Assembly: GCA_020832135.1 (NCBI GenBank)
Contig: JAFIFG010000031.1
Coordinates: 1-37,751 of the forward strand
Reading direction: 5' to 3'
Length of the DNA: 37,751 nucleotides
From: Clostridiaceae bacterium
GTDB taxonomy: Bacteria; Bacillota; Clostridia; Peptostreptococcales; Natronincolaceae
Notes under the pieces: model-generated
What the model was told of the DNA's origin: nothing
Databases searched by the model: none
Seen by the model: only the letters and a program-made list of their open reading frames with translations
Part shown: piece after piece, positions 18,050 through 26,584 of the stretch
Numbering within the stretch: the first letter of the stretch is position 1
Layout of the letters: every line of letters begins with the position of its first letter
Position numbers and translations under genes: made by a program

Positions 18050-18259
18050 ATGCCTTGGAAACATGGTGAAATAACATTAGCTGATGGAACTAAGTATCCT
18101 GCTGAATTTTTAGTGGAAAATGGCAAAGATATATGGAATGTTAAAATACACAAAGGTAACAATGTGGTAGAGGAAATAGATGCTGAAATATTTTCAAACA
18201 AACTAGACAAATCACCCGATGAAGTATACCCTTTCTCCTATAAGTTAGACAGAGAATAA
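18050..18259 (+). CDS. Small hypothetical protein, 69 aa
   Basis: Not recognised. The product begins MPWKHGEITLADGTKYPAEF and is short, soluble, slightly acidic and predicted mostly beta-stranded (alternating GEITLADGTKYPAEFLVENG and DIWNVKIHKGNNV), followed by a mixed C-terminal tail. It has no signal peptide, membrane helix or cysteine. The start at 18050 is set by AAAGGAG eight bases upstream; an in-frame TTG at 18032 precedes that site. It is a complete independent unit with promoter, leader hairpin, ribosome site and strong terminator, which argues for a real expressed gene. Confidence 0.75.
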   Translation: MPWKHGEITLADGTKYPAEFLVENGKDIWNVKIHKGNNVVEEIDAEIFSNKLDKSPDEVYPFSYKLDRE

Positions 18260-18276
18260 AAAAGGCAAATAAAAAA

Positions 18277-18335
18277 TTAAGCGATCAACTCAGTTTATTA
18301 AATTCAATTGGGTTGATCGCTTATTTTTATTATTT
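18277..18335 (+). terminator. Intrinsic terminator of the small gene
   Basis: TTAAGCGATCAACTCA and TGGGTTGATCGCTTA form a long stem followed by a T-rich tract (TTTTTATTATTTTTT). Classic rho-independent form. Confidence 0.88.
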
Positions 18336-18382
18336 TTTAATTTATATACTTAAAAAATAATTATATTTTTCATAAAAAGCTA

Positions 18383-18411
18383 TTGCATTTTTATTCTTTA
18401 TTATGTATAAT
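18383..18411 (+). promoter_or_regulatory. Promoter of argF-argG
   Basis: TTGCAT (18383-18388), a 17-base spacer and a perfect TATAAT (18406-18411). The -10 sits within TTATGTATAATTATTTTAAA (18401-18420), which resembles a Firmicute ARG box, so ArgR could block polymerase here. The leader is about 180 bases of AT-rich DNA in which I see no other structure. This accounts for most of the gap 18336-18598. Confidence 0.7.
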
Positions 18412-18557
18412 TATTTTAAATTTAGTATATTTATATTTCAAGCCCCATTATATTTAAATATTTATATATGTGTTGTTATACCAAGTTTTTATTGTGGGTT
18501 TCCTTAGATATATGTATATAATTAGCTTGTAACTATACAACAGTCTTATACAAATAT

Positions 18558-18575
18558 TATGAATATATATACAAA
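18558..18575 (+). promoter_or_regulatory. Second ARG-box-like site just before argF
   Basis: TATGAATATATATACAAA resembles the ArgR/AhrC half-site pattern (TGAATA..TATACA), 23 bases before the argF start. With the site at 18401 it would allow looping or a roadblock. Called by eye in AT-rich DNA, so only moderately supported. Confidence 0.4.
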
Positions 18576-18598
18576 TAATACAGGAGGAGGGATTACTT

Positions 18599-19621
18599 AT
18601 GTTGGCTAATTTAAAACCAATAGCCACACCGGTAGATTTACAAGGAAAATCTTTTTTAACTTTAAAGGATTTTACAACTGAAGAAATTCATTATCTACTG
18701 GAATTATCAAAAAGTCTAAAAATAAAGAAAAAAACTGGTGGAAAAGTAAGGCTACTAGAAGGTAAAAACATCGTATTGCTCTTTGAAAAGACCTCCACTA
18801 GAACACGGTGTGCCTTCGAAGTAGCTGCAGCAGATGAAGGGGCCTTTACCACTTTTCTAAGTGGTACAGATAGCCAAATGATGAGTAAAGAATCTATTGA
18901 AGACACAGCCAAAGTATTAGGTACAATGTATGATGGCATTCAATTTAGGGGTTTTCATCAGGAATCAGTAGAAGCATTAGCCCAACATGCAGGAGTTCCT
19001 GTATGGAATGGTCTTACAGATATGTATCACCCAACACAAATATTAGCGGATTTATTAACCATTACAGAACATGTAAATAAGCCATTGAACCAAGTAAAAT
19101 TCGTCTATGTAGGGGATGCACGAAATAATATGGGAAATTCTCTTTTAATAGGTGCCGCAAAAATGGGGATGGACTTTGTAGCATTGGCACCTAAGAGCCT
19201 ATTCCCTTCCCCACAACTAGTAGAGGAAATGAAAGGAGTGGCACAAGCAAATGGTGGCACCATCACATTGACAGATAATATACTTCAGGCTGTAAAGGGT
19301 GCCGACGTAATCTATACAGATGTATGGGTTTCCATGGGGGAAGAGGATCAACTAAAAGAAAGAATCAACCTACTGCAACCCTATCAAGTAAACATGGATA
19401 TGTTAAAGGCAACAGGAAATCCAAATGCTATCTTTATGCATTGCCTTCCAGCCTTCCACGATTTAGAAACAAAGGTTGGTAAGCACATCTTTGAAGAGTT
19501 TGGTTTAAAAGAGCTAGAGGTAACAGACGAAGTCTTTAGAAGTAAACATTCCGTAGTATTCAACGAGGCGGAAAACAGATTGCATACCATCAAGGCAATT
19601 CTGGTGGCAACCTTAGTTTAA
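18599..19621 (+). CDS. argF: Ornithine carbamoyltransferase
   Basis: Joins carbamoyl phosphate and ornithine to citrulline. 340 residues, slightly longer than usual because of about 15 extra residues at the N-terminus. Carbamoyl-phosphate site [27 protein letters not shown]; ornithine-side VWVSMGEE and [13 protein letters not shown] 18599 follows a strong GGAGGAGGG site. It is followed by argG after 43 bases, so the two form an operon. Biosynthetic direction is implied by argG/argH; no arcA or arcC of the arginine deiminase route is near. Confidence 0.96.
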   Translation: MLANLKPIATPVDLQGKSFLTLKDFTTEEIHYLLELSKSLKIKKKTGGKVRLLEGKNIVLLFEKTSTRTRCAFEVAAADEGAFTTFLSGTDSQMMSKESIEDTAKVLGTMYDGIQFRGFHQESVEALAQHAGVPVWNGLTDMYHPTQILADLLTITEHVNKPLNQVKFVYVGDARNNMGNSLLIGAAKMGMDFVALAPKSLFPSPQLVEEMKGVAQANGGTITLTDNILQAVKGADVIYTDVWVSMGEEDQLKERINLLQPYQVNMDMLKATGNPNAIFMHCLPAFHDLETKVGKHIFEEFGLKELEVTDEVFRSKHSVVFNEAENRLHTIKAILVATLV

Positions 19622-19664
19622 TCCAATTTAAAGATAAATTAAATTTATAGGGGAGGAAATAAAA

Positions 19665-20897
19665 ATGAAAAAGGAAAAAGTTGTATTAGCTTATTCGGGA
19701 GGACTAGACACTTCAGTAATTCTTACATGGTTGAAGGAAACCTATGGATATGATGTGATAGCAGTATGTGTTGATGTAGGTCAGAAGGATGATTTTGATG
19801 CAGTTAAGAAAAAGGCACTTGCAACAGGGGCTATTAAGGCATATGTTCCTAATGTTCAAGAAGAATTCGTTACTGATTATATTTTCCCAACCTTAAAGGC
19901 CGGTGCTGTGTATGAGGACGATTATCTATTGGGTACCTCCTTCGCTAGACCTTTAATGGCGAAAAAATTAGTAGAGATAGCAGAAAAAGAGGGTGCTGTT
20001 GCAATTGCCCACGGTGCTACTGGTAAAGGAAATGATCAAGTTCGATTTGAAGCTGGAGTTAAAGCCTTGAATCCTTATTTGAAAATTATTGCTCCTTGGC
20101 GAATATGGGATTTAAAGTCCAGAGAAGACTGTATTGATTATGCTATAAAGCACAGTATTCCCATCGAAGCGACAAAGGAAAAAATTTATAGTCGTGATGA
20201 AAATCTATGGCACATTAGTCATGAAGGTGGCAATTTAGAGAACCCTTGGAATGAACATAAAGAGGATGTATATATGTGGAGTGTAGCCCCAGAAAAGGCT
20301 CCAGAAACCCCTACTTATGTAGAGATTGATTTTGTAAAAGGTATTCCTGTAGCAGTAGATGGTAAAAAGCTTAGTCCTGTGGAAATAATTAGTGTATTAA
20401 ATGAAATAGGCGGTGCCAACAGCATCGGTATTATTGACATTGTCGAAAACAGATTAGTAGGTATGAAGTCCCGTGGTGTCTATGAAACTCCAGGGGGAAC
20501 TATACTATATGAAGCCCATAAAGCCCTAGAAAAACTAACTCTAGACAGAGCAACCGCCAGTTTTAAAAAGACTATCGCTGAAAAATATGCCCAATTGGTT
20601 TATGATGGCCTATGGTTTATTCCTTTAAAGGATGCATTGGATCAATTTGTGGATAGTACCCAAGAATATGTTACAGGAAAGATTAAACTAAAGCTTTATA
20701 AAGGAAGTTGTGTAGCAGTAGCCTCTTCTTCTCCCTTCTCTTTATATAACGAAGAATTTGTTACCTTTGGAGCAGATGATGTTTATAATCAGCAGGATGC
20801 TGAAGGCTTTATCAACCTATTTGCTCTACCTCTAACCATTCGTGCTCTTATGAAGGAGGAGCTAGAAGGAGAGCCAAAGGCCAAGGAAGCTATTTAA
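19665..20897 (+). CDS. argG: Argininosuccinate synthase
   Basis: Condenses citrulline and aspartate with ATP to argininosuccinate. 410 residues, standard length. The PP-loop [11 protein letters not shown] at residues 8-18, the [14 protein letters not shown] motif, and [14 protein letters not shown] are all present. ATG 19665 is preceded by GGGGAGGAAAT. Second gene of argFG, closed by a hairpin. Confidence 0.97.
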   Translation: MKKEKVVLAYSGGLDTSVILTWLKETYGYDVIAVCVDVGQKDDFDAVKKKALATGAIKAYVPNVQEEFVTDYIFPTLKAGAVYEDDYLLGTSFARPLMAKKLVEIAEKEGAVAIAHGATGKGNDQVRFEAGVKALNPYLKIIAPWRIWDLKSREDCIDYAIKHSIPIEATKEKIYSRDENLWHISHEGGNLENPWNEHKEDVYMWSVAPEKAPETPTYVEIDFVKGIPVAVDGKKLSPVEIISVLNEIGGANSIGIIDIVENRLVGMKSRGVYETPGGTILYEAHKALEKLTLDRATASFKKTIAEKYAQLVYDGLWFIPLKDALDQFVDSTQEYVTGKIKLKLYKGSCVAVASSSPFSLYNEEFVTFGADDVYNQQDAEGFINLFALPLTIRALMKEELEGEPKAKEAI

Positions 20898-20915
20898 AAG
20901 TTTCTCCCATATATA

Positions 20916-20956
20916 TGGCGAAGCTCTACAAATTCAAGAATAGTAGAGCTTCGCCA
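20916..20956. terminator. Convergent hairpin between argG and the dUTPase gene
   Basis: TGGCGAAGCTCTAC (20916-20929) and GTAGAGCTTCGCCA (20943-20956) pair perfectly over 14 bases. T-runs are short on both sides; probably a two-way terminator. Confidence 0.75.
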
Positions 20957-20963
20957 AATTATT

Positions 20964-21449
20964 TTAGTAACCTTCTTCTTGTCGTTGATGGTTTACTTCA
21001 TTCTTCATTAGGTAGGCTGATTCAATCTCCTGCCATGTAAAGTCTAATTTTTCACCTAGGGTTAGGAAGGCCTCAAATAAAGACTTATAATTTTCTACCT
21101 TTGTATGCTGTTGCAACTGACTACTTTCAGTAAACACCTGTTGAAATTGCTGTATTAAATCTTTCTCATTATCCTGCATTTCTATAACAGTGTTACTAAA
21201 ACCTTTATCTAGACCGATGCTGAGAATAAAGTGTAGGCAGTCTACGTATTCCTCTAAAATAGTAGCTTTAGGCGCAGGGGGTTTTGTACTCCAAAACTTA
21301 AAGCAACGGGTTTCATTAGCTAATTCTCCTAGTTCCACTTCTAATGCTAGTATTTTAAATGGTACTAAATCTTTATTATGTAAATGGTGTTTATCAGCAA
21401 TGGTTTTATCTAATTGTTCTTGAATATGGTATAACTTTTCTATATTCAT
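20964..21449 (-). CDS. Dimeric (all-alpha) dUTP diphosphatase
   Basis: A 161-residue protein of the MazG-fold dUTPase_2 family, hydrolysing dUTP to dUMP and pyrophosphate. Visible are the Mg-binding helices LALEVELGELANETRCFKFWS (about 31-51) and ATILEEYVDCLHFILSIGLDKG (about 62-83), with the E-x-x-E and E-x-x-x-D acidic sets. KFWS and the KPPAPKATILEE loop are characteristic. It lies inverted between argG and argH, with its own GGAGG-led ATG at 21449. An extended -10 (TGCTAGAAT) lies about 50 bases upstream. No functional link to arginine synthesis is expected. Confidence 0.85.
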   Translation of the reverse strand: MNIEKLYHIQEQLDKTIADKHHLHNKDLVPFKILALEVELGELANETRCFKFWSTKPPAPKATILEEYVDCLHFILSIGLDKGFSNTVIEMQDNEKDLIQQFQQVFTESSQLQQHTKVENYKSLFEAFLTLGEKLDFTWQEIESAYLMKNEVNHQRQEEGY

Positions 21450-21559
21450 GGTGTTTCCTCCTAGTTTATAAATTAAGCCCTGTTACTTCTCAATATTCTA
21501 GCATAAACAGCAGTAAAAAACTATTGGTATTTATTAAAAATAATATTGGAGGTGTTTTT

Positions 21560-22960
21560 ATGGAAAATAAAGATAAGGCACTTTGGAGTGGTCGTTTTGC
21601 TGGTTCTCCAGCAGAGGTTATGCAACTATTTAGTCAATCTATCGATTATGATTGGCATCTATATAAAGAGGACCTACAGGGTAGTAGGGCCCATGCAGAG
21701 ATGCTACATCATATAGGCATCCTAGATCAGAGAGAAGTAGACAATATTCTTGAAGCCTTAGATGAAATAGAAGAGGAAGTGGAAAATGGAGTGTTTCGAC
21801 CAAAGGTTTCCTTAGAGGATGTTCATATGAATCTTGAGGCTAGACTTATAGAAAAACTAGGTGCTTTGGGAGCAAAGATTCACACCGGAAGATCTAGAAA
21901 CGACCAAGTTGCCACCGACTATAGACTCTATATGAAAAAAACTATAAAAGACCTACATGAAAAAATGCTTACATTCCTAAATGTTTTATTAAAAAGAGCA
22001 AAAGCTGATATAGATATTATTATTCCTGGCTTTACCCATCTTCAACATGCACAGCCCATATCTCTTGGTCATTATTGGATGGCTTATTTTTGGAAATTTA
22101 CCAGAGATATAAAAAGATTTCAAAATGCCTATACAAATACAGATGTAAATCCCTTGGGAGTTGGGGCTTTAGCAGGCTCAACTTTACCTTTAGATAGAGA
22201 GTTCACACGAAAAAAATTAGGCTTTGCCTCCAATAGTGAAAATAGTTTAGACACTGTATCCGACAGAGATTATTTATTGGAATTTTTATTTTCAGCTTCT
22301 ACCTTCTGTCTACACACTAGTGGACTCAGTGAGGATTTAATTATTTGGAGTACCTCTGAATTTGATTTTTTAGAACTACCTGATGCCTTTTGTACTGGTT
22401 CCAGTATGATGCCTAATAAAAAGAACCCCGATGCTCTAGAGCTTACTCGAGGAAAAACCAGCGGTGTTCTAAGTAGTCTATATGATTTAATGATGAATAT
22501 CAAAGGTCTTCCCCTCACCTACAATAGAGATCTACAGGAGGACAAAAGACCAGTCTTTCATACTATTTATACTATGAATATGATCTTAGATGTACTAATA
22601 CCCTTGATAGAAACTCTAGAAATAAAAGAAGAAAATATATCCAAACATCTTAACAAAGGCTTTCTTCTAGCCACCGACGTTGCTGAATATCTGGTTTTGA
22701 AGGGTGTTCCTTTTAGACAAACTCATGAAATAGTAGGGAATTTAGTTCAGTATTGTAATCAACATAATAAAACCTTTAACGATTTAACTTTAGAGGAATG
22801 GCATATGTATTCCCTTAATTTCAAAGAGGATATTTATGAGATTTTGTCTCCTAAGAAATCAGTAGATCGACGAAGTACCTTCGGTGGCACAGCTAGAAGT
22901 GAGGTGCTGAGACAAATAAGTAATGGTGTTGAATTAATATTAGAATTAAAGCTAGATTAA
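21560..22960 (+). CDS. argH: Argininosuccinate lyase
   Basis: Cleaves argininosuccinate to arginine and fumarate. 466 residues: LWSGRFAGSPAEVMQLFSQSI at the N-terminus, IHTGRSRNDQVATDYRLY, and the fumarase/lyase signature GSSMMPNKKNPDALEL. The open frame extends further upstream, but ATG 21560 has GGAGGT seven bases before it and begins the conserved domain. It is cut off from argFG by the inverted dUTPase gene, so it needs its own promoter in the 110-base gap; none is clear. Confidence 0.97.
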   Translation: MENKDKALWSGRFAGSPAEVMQLFSQSIDYDWHLYKEDLQGSRAHAEMLHHIGILDQREVDNILEALDEIEEEVENGVFRPKVSLEDVHMNLEARLIEKLGALGAKIHTGRSRNDQVATDYRLYMKKTIKDLHEKMLTFLNVLLKRAKADIDIIIPGFTHLQHAQPISLGHYWMAYFWKFTRDIKRFQNAYTNTDVNPLGVGALAGSTLPLDREFTRKKLGFASNSENSLDTVSDRDYLLEFLFSASTFCLHTSGLSEDLIIWSTSEFDFLELPDAFCTGSSMMPNKKNPDALELTRGKTSGVLSSLYDLMMNIKGLPLTYNRDLQEDKRPVFHTIYTMNMILDVLIPLIETLEIKEENISKHLNKGFLLATDVAEYLVLKGVPFRQTHEIVGNLVQYCNQHNKTFNDLTLEEWHMYSLNFKEDIYEILSPKKSVDRRSTFGGTARSEVLRQISNGVELILELKLD

Positions 22961-22961
22961 T

Positions 22962-23002
22962 ATAAGATTAAGGTTAAGTTTTATACTTAACCTTAATCTT
23001 AT
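22962..23002 (+). terminator. Hairpin after argH
   Basis: ATAAGATTAAGGTTAAG and CTTAACCTTAATCTTAT are perfect 17-base inverted arms around a 7-base loop. There is no clear T-run after it, so it is a terminator or an mRNA 3' stabiliser. Confidence 0.65.
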
Positions 23003-23079
23003 CCCTTCACAACCAACAGTGCTTCTGTACTATAAATATTTTTGGTTTTATATAAAGTAAAACTTAATATAAATCTAAT

Positions 23080-23165
23080 TCATCACAGCCCATATAATCA
23101 TGATAGGCGCCCTATACAACCTGGTCTTAACCATATCTGCCACACCTCCTATATTATCGTACCGT
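23080..23165. other. GC-richer patch in the argH-SOR gap, possible minus-strand micro-ORF
   Basis: The 319-base gap before the superoxide reductase contains a stretch visibly richer in G+C than its surroundings. On the minus strand AGGAGG precedes a GTG/ATG reading MVKTRLYRAPIMIIWAVMN and then a stop (19 residues from the ATG). A neighbouring frame reads GAYHDYMGCDELDLY to a stop. A very small gene, a frameshifted remnant or coincidence are all possible. Confidence 0.2.
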
Positions 23166-23203
23166 CCTTTAGGAGAGAACTTTTATCTATAGAAAACAAA
23201 ATT

Positions 23204-23235
23204 TTTGGTTATATCTACAACACTTTGGTTATAAA
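23204..23235 (+). promoter_or_regulatory. Tandem TTTGGTTATA repeat and probable promoter of SOR
   Basis: TTTGGTTATA occurs at 23204-23213 and again at 23224-23233, exactly 20 bases apart (about two helical turns). TTGGTT (23205) and TTATAA/TATAAA (23229-23235) could serve as -35 and -10 with an 18-19-base spacer. A related TTTGGTTTTATA is at 23041. Regulator-like spacing, but no known box was matched. Confidence 0.45.
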
Positions 23236-23279
23236 TAGATTAGAAGGACGTTTTAATACATAAAAGGAGGAAATTAATT

Positions 23280-23654
23280 ATGAAAAGTTTTGGTGAATAT
23301 TTACAATCAGGAGATTGGAAAGGTGAAAAACACGTTCCTGTCATTCATGCTCCAGAAAAAGTTAAATCAGGTGAAGCCTTTGAATTAAAAATAACAGTAG
23401 GAGAGGAAATTCCTCATCCTAATTCTCTAGAACACTATATTGCTTGGGGAAAAGTATTTTTCTTCCAAGATGGTGGAAAATTCCCAGTAGAGCTAGGGGA
23501 CTTTAAATTTTCTTCCCATGGTGAAGGCGGTAACTTTACAGAGCCTACAGGGTTAACAAAAGTAAAATTAGATAAATCCGGTACTATTCATGCTCTTATC
23601 TATTGTAACATCCATGGTGTTTGGGAAAACACACAACAAATTACTGTAGAGTAA
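23280..23654 (+). CDS. Superoxide reductase (neelaredoxin type)
   Basis: Reduces superoxide to hydrogen peroxide without making oxygen, using a mononuclear Fe(His)4Cys site. In 124 residues all ligand motifs are visible: E16-K17-H18 near the N-terminus, HPNSLEH (His46, His52), and CNIHG (Cys109, His112). The N-terminal desulforedoxin FeCys4 domain of desulfoferrodoxins is absent, so this is the one-iron class. ATG 23280 follows AAAGGAGG at nine bases. Single gene with its own terminator; rubredoxin or rubrerythrin partners are not in the window. Confidence 0.94.
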   Translation: MKSFGEYLQSGDWKGEKHVPVIHAPEKVKSGEAFELKITVGEEIPHPNSLEHYIAWGKVFFFQDGGKFPVELGDFKFSSHGEGGNFTEPTGLTKVKLDKSGTIHALIYCNIHGVWENTQQITVE

Positions 23655-23660
23655 CAATGA

Positions 23661-23700
23661 GGAAGCCCTAAATCTTTTTAAATGATTTAGGGCTTCCCTT
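23661..23700. terminator. Bidirectional terminator between SOR and cls
   Basis: GGAAGCCCTAAATC and GATTTAGGGCTTCC pair perfectly, followed on the plus strand by a T-rich tract (CTTTACTTTTCC). Lies between convergent genes. Confidence 0.82.
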
Positions 23701-23718
23701 TACTTTTCCTCACACAAA

Positions 23719-25158
23719 CTAAAGTATTGGTGAAAATAATCTTGCAATCGACTCTTTAAATCTATGGTTAAAAGGTCTTTTTTTGTATTCTTCCAATAGA
23801 ACTTCACTGCTATTTTGAAGATCTATATGAAATATTTCTTTCAATCTTCTACTGGTTTCTTCATTGTAAATAAATGCATTCACTTCAAAATTTAGTTGGA
23901 AGCTTCTGATGTCAAGATTAGCTGTACCTATTGAGGAAAAGTTATCATCCACAATAAATACCTTGCTATGGACAAAGCCATTCTGATATTGATATATTCT
24001 TACTCCTGCCTCTAACAATTCTAAAAAGTGAGATTTTGATGCCCAAAATACCGTTCTATGATCTGGTCTCCCAGGCAATAGTATTCTAACATCCACACCC
24101 CTTAAAGCAGCAGTTTTTAAAGCCATCGCAATACTTTCATCAGGTATTAAGTAAGGAGATGTAATGTATACTCTTTTACTAGCACTATTAATAGCTGAAA
24201 AATAAGCCTGATGAATAGATCCCCAATAAGAGTCTGGTCCACTGGAGGTAATTTGTATCATTTGTTCCCCGCAACTCCCTAAAAATGGAAAATAATTCGC
24301 TTCATCTAATTCTTCTTTACTTACAAAATACCAATCCCTCAAAAATATTACCTGTAGAAGGTATGTGGCTTCTCCCTTTATTTTCAAATGAGTATCCCGC
24401 CAAAACCCCATTTTTTTATTCTTACCTAGATATTCATCTCCTATATTCAAACCCCCTACAAAACCTATACTACCATCAACAACTAAAATTTTTCTATGAT
24501 TTCTGTAATTTAGTCTACTTCCAAAAAAAGGTAGAGTAACAGGAAGAAATGGCTTTATTTTTACTCCTGCTTTCTTTAATGGAGTAAGAAAACCTTCTTT
24601 TAATTTCCAGCATCCTACCGCATCATATATAACTCTTACCTCCAGCCCCTCTTCAGCTTTCTTTATAAGAGCTCGCTGAAATTTTCTCCCTATTTCACTG
24701 TCTTTAATAATAAAATATTCCATATGTATGTGCTCTTTTGCTTTATTGATAGCCTTTAGCATTTCCTTAAAGGTTTCATTTCCATTTAATAATACCGTTG
24801 CCTCATTATTAACTGTAATAGGAGATTCAGAATTTTGTATAAGTAGGGGTGCTACCTTGCCACGGGCATCATTGAAGTTTTTCTTTAATAAGTTTTCATG
24901 ACCTGTAAACTGTAGTTGTTCTGTTAATAAAGTGTGTACTACCTTATAGTCTTGTTTTCTCTTTTTTATAAAAGTACTTTTCTTTCTGTGATTTTGTCCA
25001 ATGTAAAGATACAAAAACATGCCCACAACAGGCAAAAATATTAATGATAACAACCAAGCCACTGTTCTAGTAGGATTTCTATTATCTAATATAATTAAAA
25101 TACTGACCAATATAGTAGTTATGGTAAATATAGTAGTAAATAGTCTCAAGATATCCAC
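23719..25158 (-). CDS. cls: Cardiolipin synthase (phospholipase D family)
   Basis: Makes cardiolipin from two phosphatidylglycerols at the membrane. 479 residues: two N-terminal membrane helices (about 5-50), then two phospholipase-D half domains, each with an HxKxxxxD motif: NHRKILVVDGSIGFVGGLNIGDEYLG (about 215) and VHSKVFIVDDNFSSIGTANLDIRSF (about 394). Start: the longest frame begins with a GTG at 25176, but GGGGGG lies seven bases before the in-frame GTG at 25158 (MDILRLFTTIF), which is preferred. The gene is 64 bases downstream of the patatin-like gene on the same strand, so both probably act on phospholipid turnover from one transcript. Confidence 0.93.
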   Translation of the reverse strand: MDILRLFTTIFTITTILVSILIILDNRNPTRTVAWLLSLIFLPVVGMFLYLYIGQNHRKKSTFIKKRKQDYKVVHTLLTEQLQFTGHENLLKKNFNDARGKVAPLLIQNSESPITVNNEATVLLNGNETFKEMLKAINKAKEHIHMEYFIIKDSEIGRKFQRALIKKAEEGLEVRVIYDAVGCWKLKEGFLTPLKKAGVKIKPFLPVTLPFFGSRLNYRNHRKILVVDGSIGFVGGLNIGDEYLGKNKKMGFWRDTHLKIKGEATYLLQVIFLRDWYFVSKEELDEANYFPFLGSCGEQMIQITSSGPDSYWGSIHQAYFSAINSASKRVYITSPYLIPDESIAMALKTAALRGVDVRILLPGRPDHRTVFWASKSHFLELLEAGVRIYQYQNGFVHSKVFIVDDNFSSIGTANLDIRSFQLNFEVNAFIYNEETSRRLKEIFHIDLQNSSEVLLEEYKKRPFNHRFKESIARLFSPIL

Positions 25159-25222
25159 AGACCAACCCCCCAGCACTCAATCTTCATTATAACTTTAAAA
25201 GTCAAGTCTTAAAAATATTTAT

Positions 25223-26443
25223 CTACAAAGACAGGTATTGATGATGCTTCAGTAAAATACCTACCGTTTCCTCTAATAATCTTTCACGGTTTAATCTAAG
25301 AAAAAATTCAGTTTTTAAAATAAACCCTATATTCTTACTATCATTTTTTCTATTTATTCTATTATAATTTACCATACTGTCTTCTAGTAAATTATTTAGC
25401 CTATATATAGTAAAAGGATCTATTTTATTATAAGAAGCCATAGCTTCAACTAAGGCCACCACTACATCGCTGTAGTTACAATCCTCCTCTAGTTCCATCA
25501 AAGCAATCCATTTAGGTATAATATCCTCTAGCAATAGTCTGTTGTAGCCTTTTACCATTGGAAGATGATAAAGCATTGCTAGTTCTCTTGTAGCTTCCTC
25601 TTCAAAGCTCATCAAAAACTTTAGAGCTGCATCTTCCTTTATATCTTCTTCTATATAGTACTTTTTACCCTTAAATCCTTTAAGTACTCTTATGGTATCG
25701 AAATATCCTAGTTTCATATTATGTTGAGCCCTTTGGGGGGTGAAATCTATAATACTACCTAAGTCTTCATGAGGCTGTATATAAATCACCTCTAAGTTCT
25801 TGTCATTTATCTTTTTCACTCGCCCCCTACCAAATAATCTAACCACCAGAATTTTTTTATAGCCTCTATTACAGAGCATATCGATAGGTAAATTGTTGTA
25901 AAAGCTTCCATCTAAGAACTTCTTTCCATCTAATTTTTTAGATTTAAAGATGGGCAAATAGGAGGATGCCATTAAATAATCTGCAATCTTCCCCTCTGGC
26001 ACTTCTTCTTTAAATATTTCTAAAGGTTTAAAATCTGTTAAAGACACCGTTACAAATCCGAAGTCCTTATTAGATCTTCTTATTTTGTCCTCCTTTACTG
26101 TCTCTCTTATTAATTTTTCCAAGGGTTTAGTATCAAAACCAAATCCCTTTATAAATCTACGTACTTCATCGAACATAATATGTATATTATTTACATTAAG
26201 CTGATTTTGTGAAAGCATTTCATAGATTCTGTCATCTATCTCCATGACGGTATTTGGTGTGATATTATGCCATATTTCATAGGCTGTATCAAAATCCTCT
26301 TGAAGCATTAGGGCACCATTTAATGCCCCCACAGAAGTTCCTGTAATCCCTTGGAACTCTACATTAAGCTGATGAAAGGCTCTCCATGCCCCTATCTGAT
26401 AAGCTCCTTTAGCTCCTCCACCTTCTAAAGTTAACCCTAACAT
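25223..26443 (-). CDS. Patatin-like phospholipase
   Basis: A serine-aspartate dyad acyl hydrolase of the RssA/YlbK type, about 406 residues. Oxyanion glycines LEGGGAKGAYQIGAW are at the N-terminus, the nucleophile elbow GTSVGALNGAL (G-x-S-x-G) follows, and the aspartate lies in DGSFYNNLP. The roughly 170-residue C-terminal extension has no recognised domain. No signal peptide, so cytosolic or membrane-associated. ATG 26443 has GGGAAG about eight bases upstream and is preferred to the GTG at 26452. It is upstream of cls on the same strand. Confidence 0.9.
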   Translation of the reverse strand: MLGLTLEGGGAKGAYQIGAWRAFHQLNVEFQGITGTSVGALNGALMLQEDFDTAYEIWHNITPNTVMEIDDRIYEMLSQNQLNVNNIHIMFDEVRRFIKGFGFDTKPLEKLIRETVKEDKIRRSNKDFGFVTVSLTDFKPLEIFKEEVPEGKIADYLMASSYLPIFKSKKLDGKKFLDGSFYNNLPIDMLCNRGYKKILVVRLFGRGRVKKINDKNLEVIYIQPHEDLGSIIDFTPQRAQHNMKLGYFDTIRVLKGFKGKKYYIEEDIKEDAALKFLMSFEEEATRELAMLYHLPMVKGYNRLLLEDIIPKWIALMELEEDCNYSDVVVALVEAMASYNKIDPFTIYRLNNLLEDSMVNYNRINRKNDSKNIGFILKTEFFLRLNRERLLEETVGILLKHHQYLSL

Positions 26444-26555
26444 TTTCTTCACTTCCCTACTGTTATTTTTCGCTTATCTCTATTATATGCAAGTAAGTAC
26501 GGTTTTGTCTGAAAATTATCATTAAAATTTGGAAAATAAAATTTATTTATATAAC

Positions 26556-26584
26556 TTGCACAAATTCCTGTTTTTTTGTATAAT
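26556..26584 (+). promoter_or_regulatory. Sigma-A promoter of the peptide importer operon
   Basis: TTGCAC (26556-26561), a 17-base spacer and a perfect TATAAT (26579-26584). The predicted leader to the oppA ATG is about 290 bases. In it I see a palindrome TTCTATAGAA (26665-26674) inside AATTTTCTATAGAATT, which loosely resembles a CodY site, and a small GCC-TTCT-GGC hairpin near 26840. No known riboswitch is recognised. This covers the gap 26453-26882. Confidence 0.65.

Noticed and set aside
23042-23263. 73-aa plus-strand frame before the superoxide reductase
   Set aside because: No ribosome site, unusual composition, and it runs through the probable promoter of the next gene.
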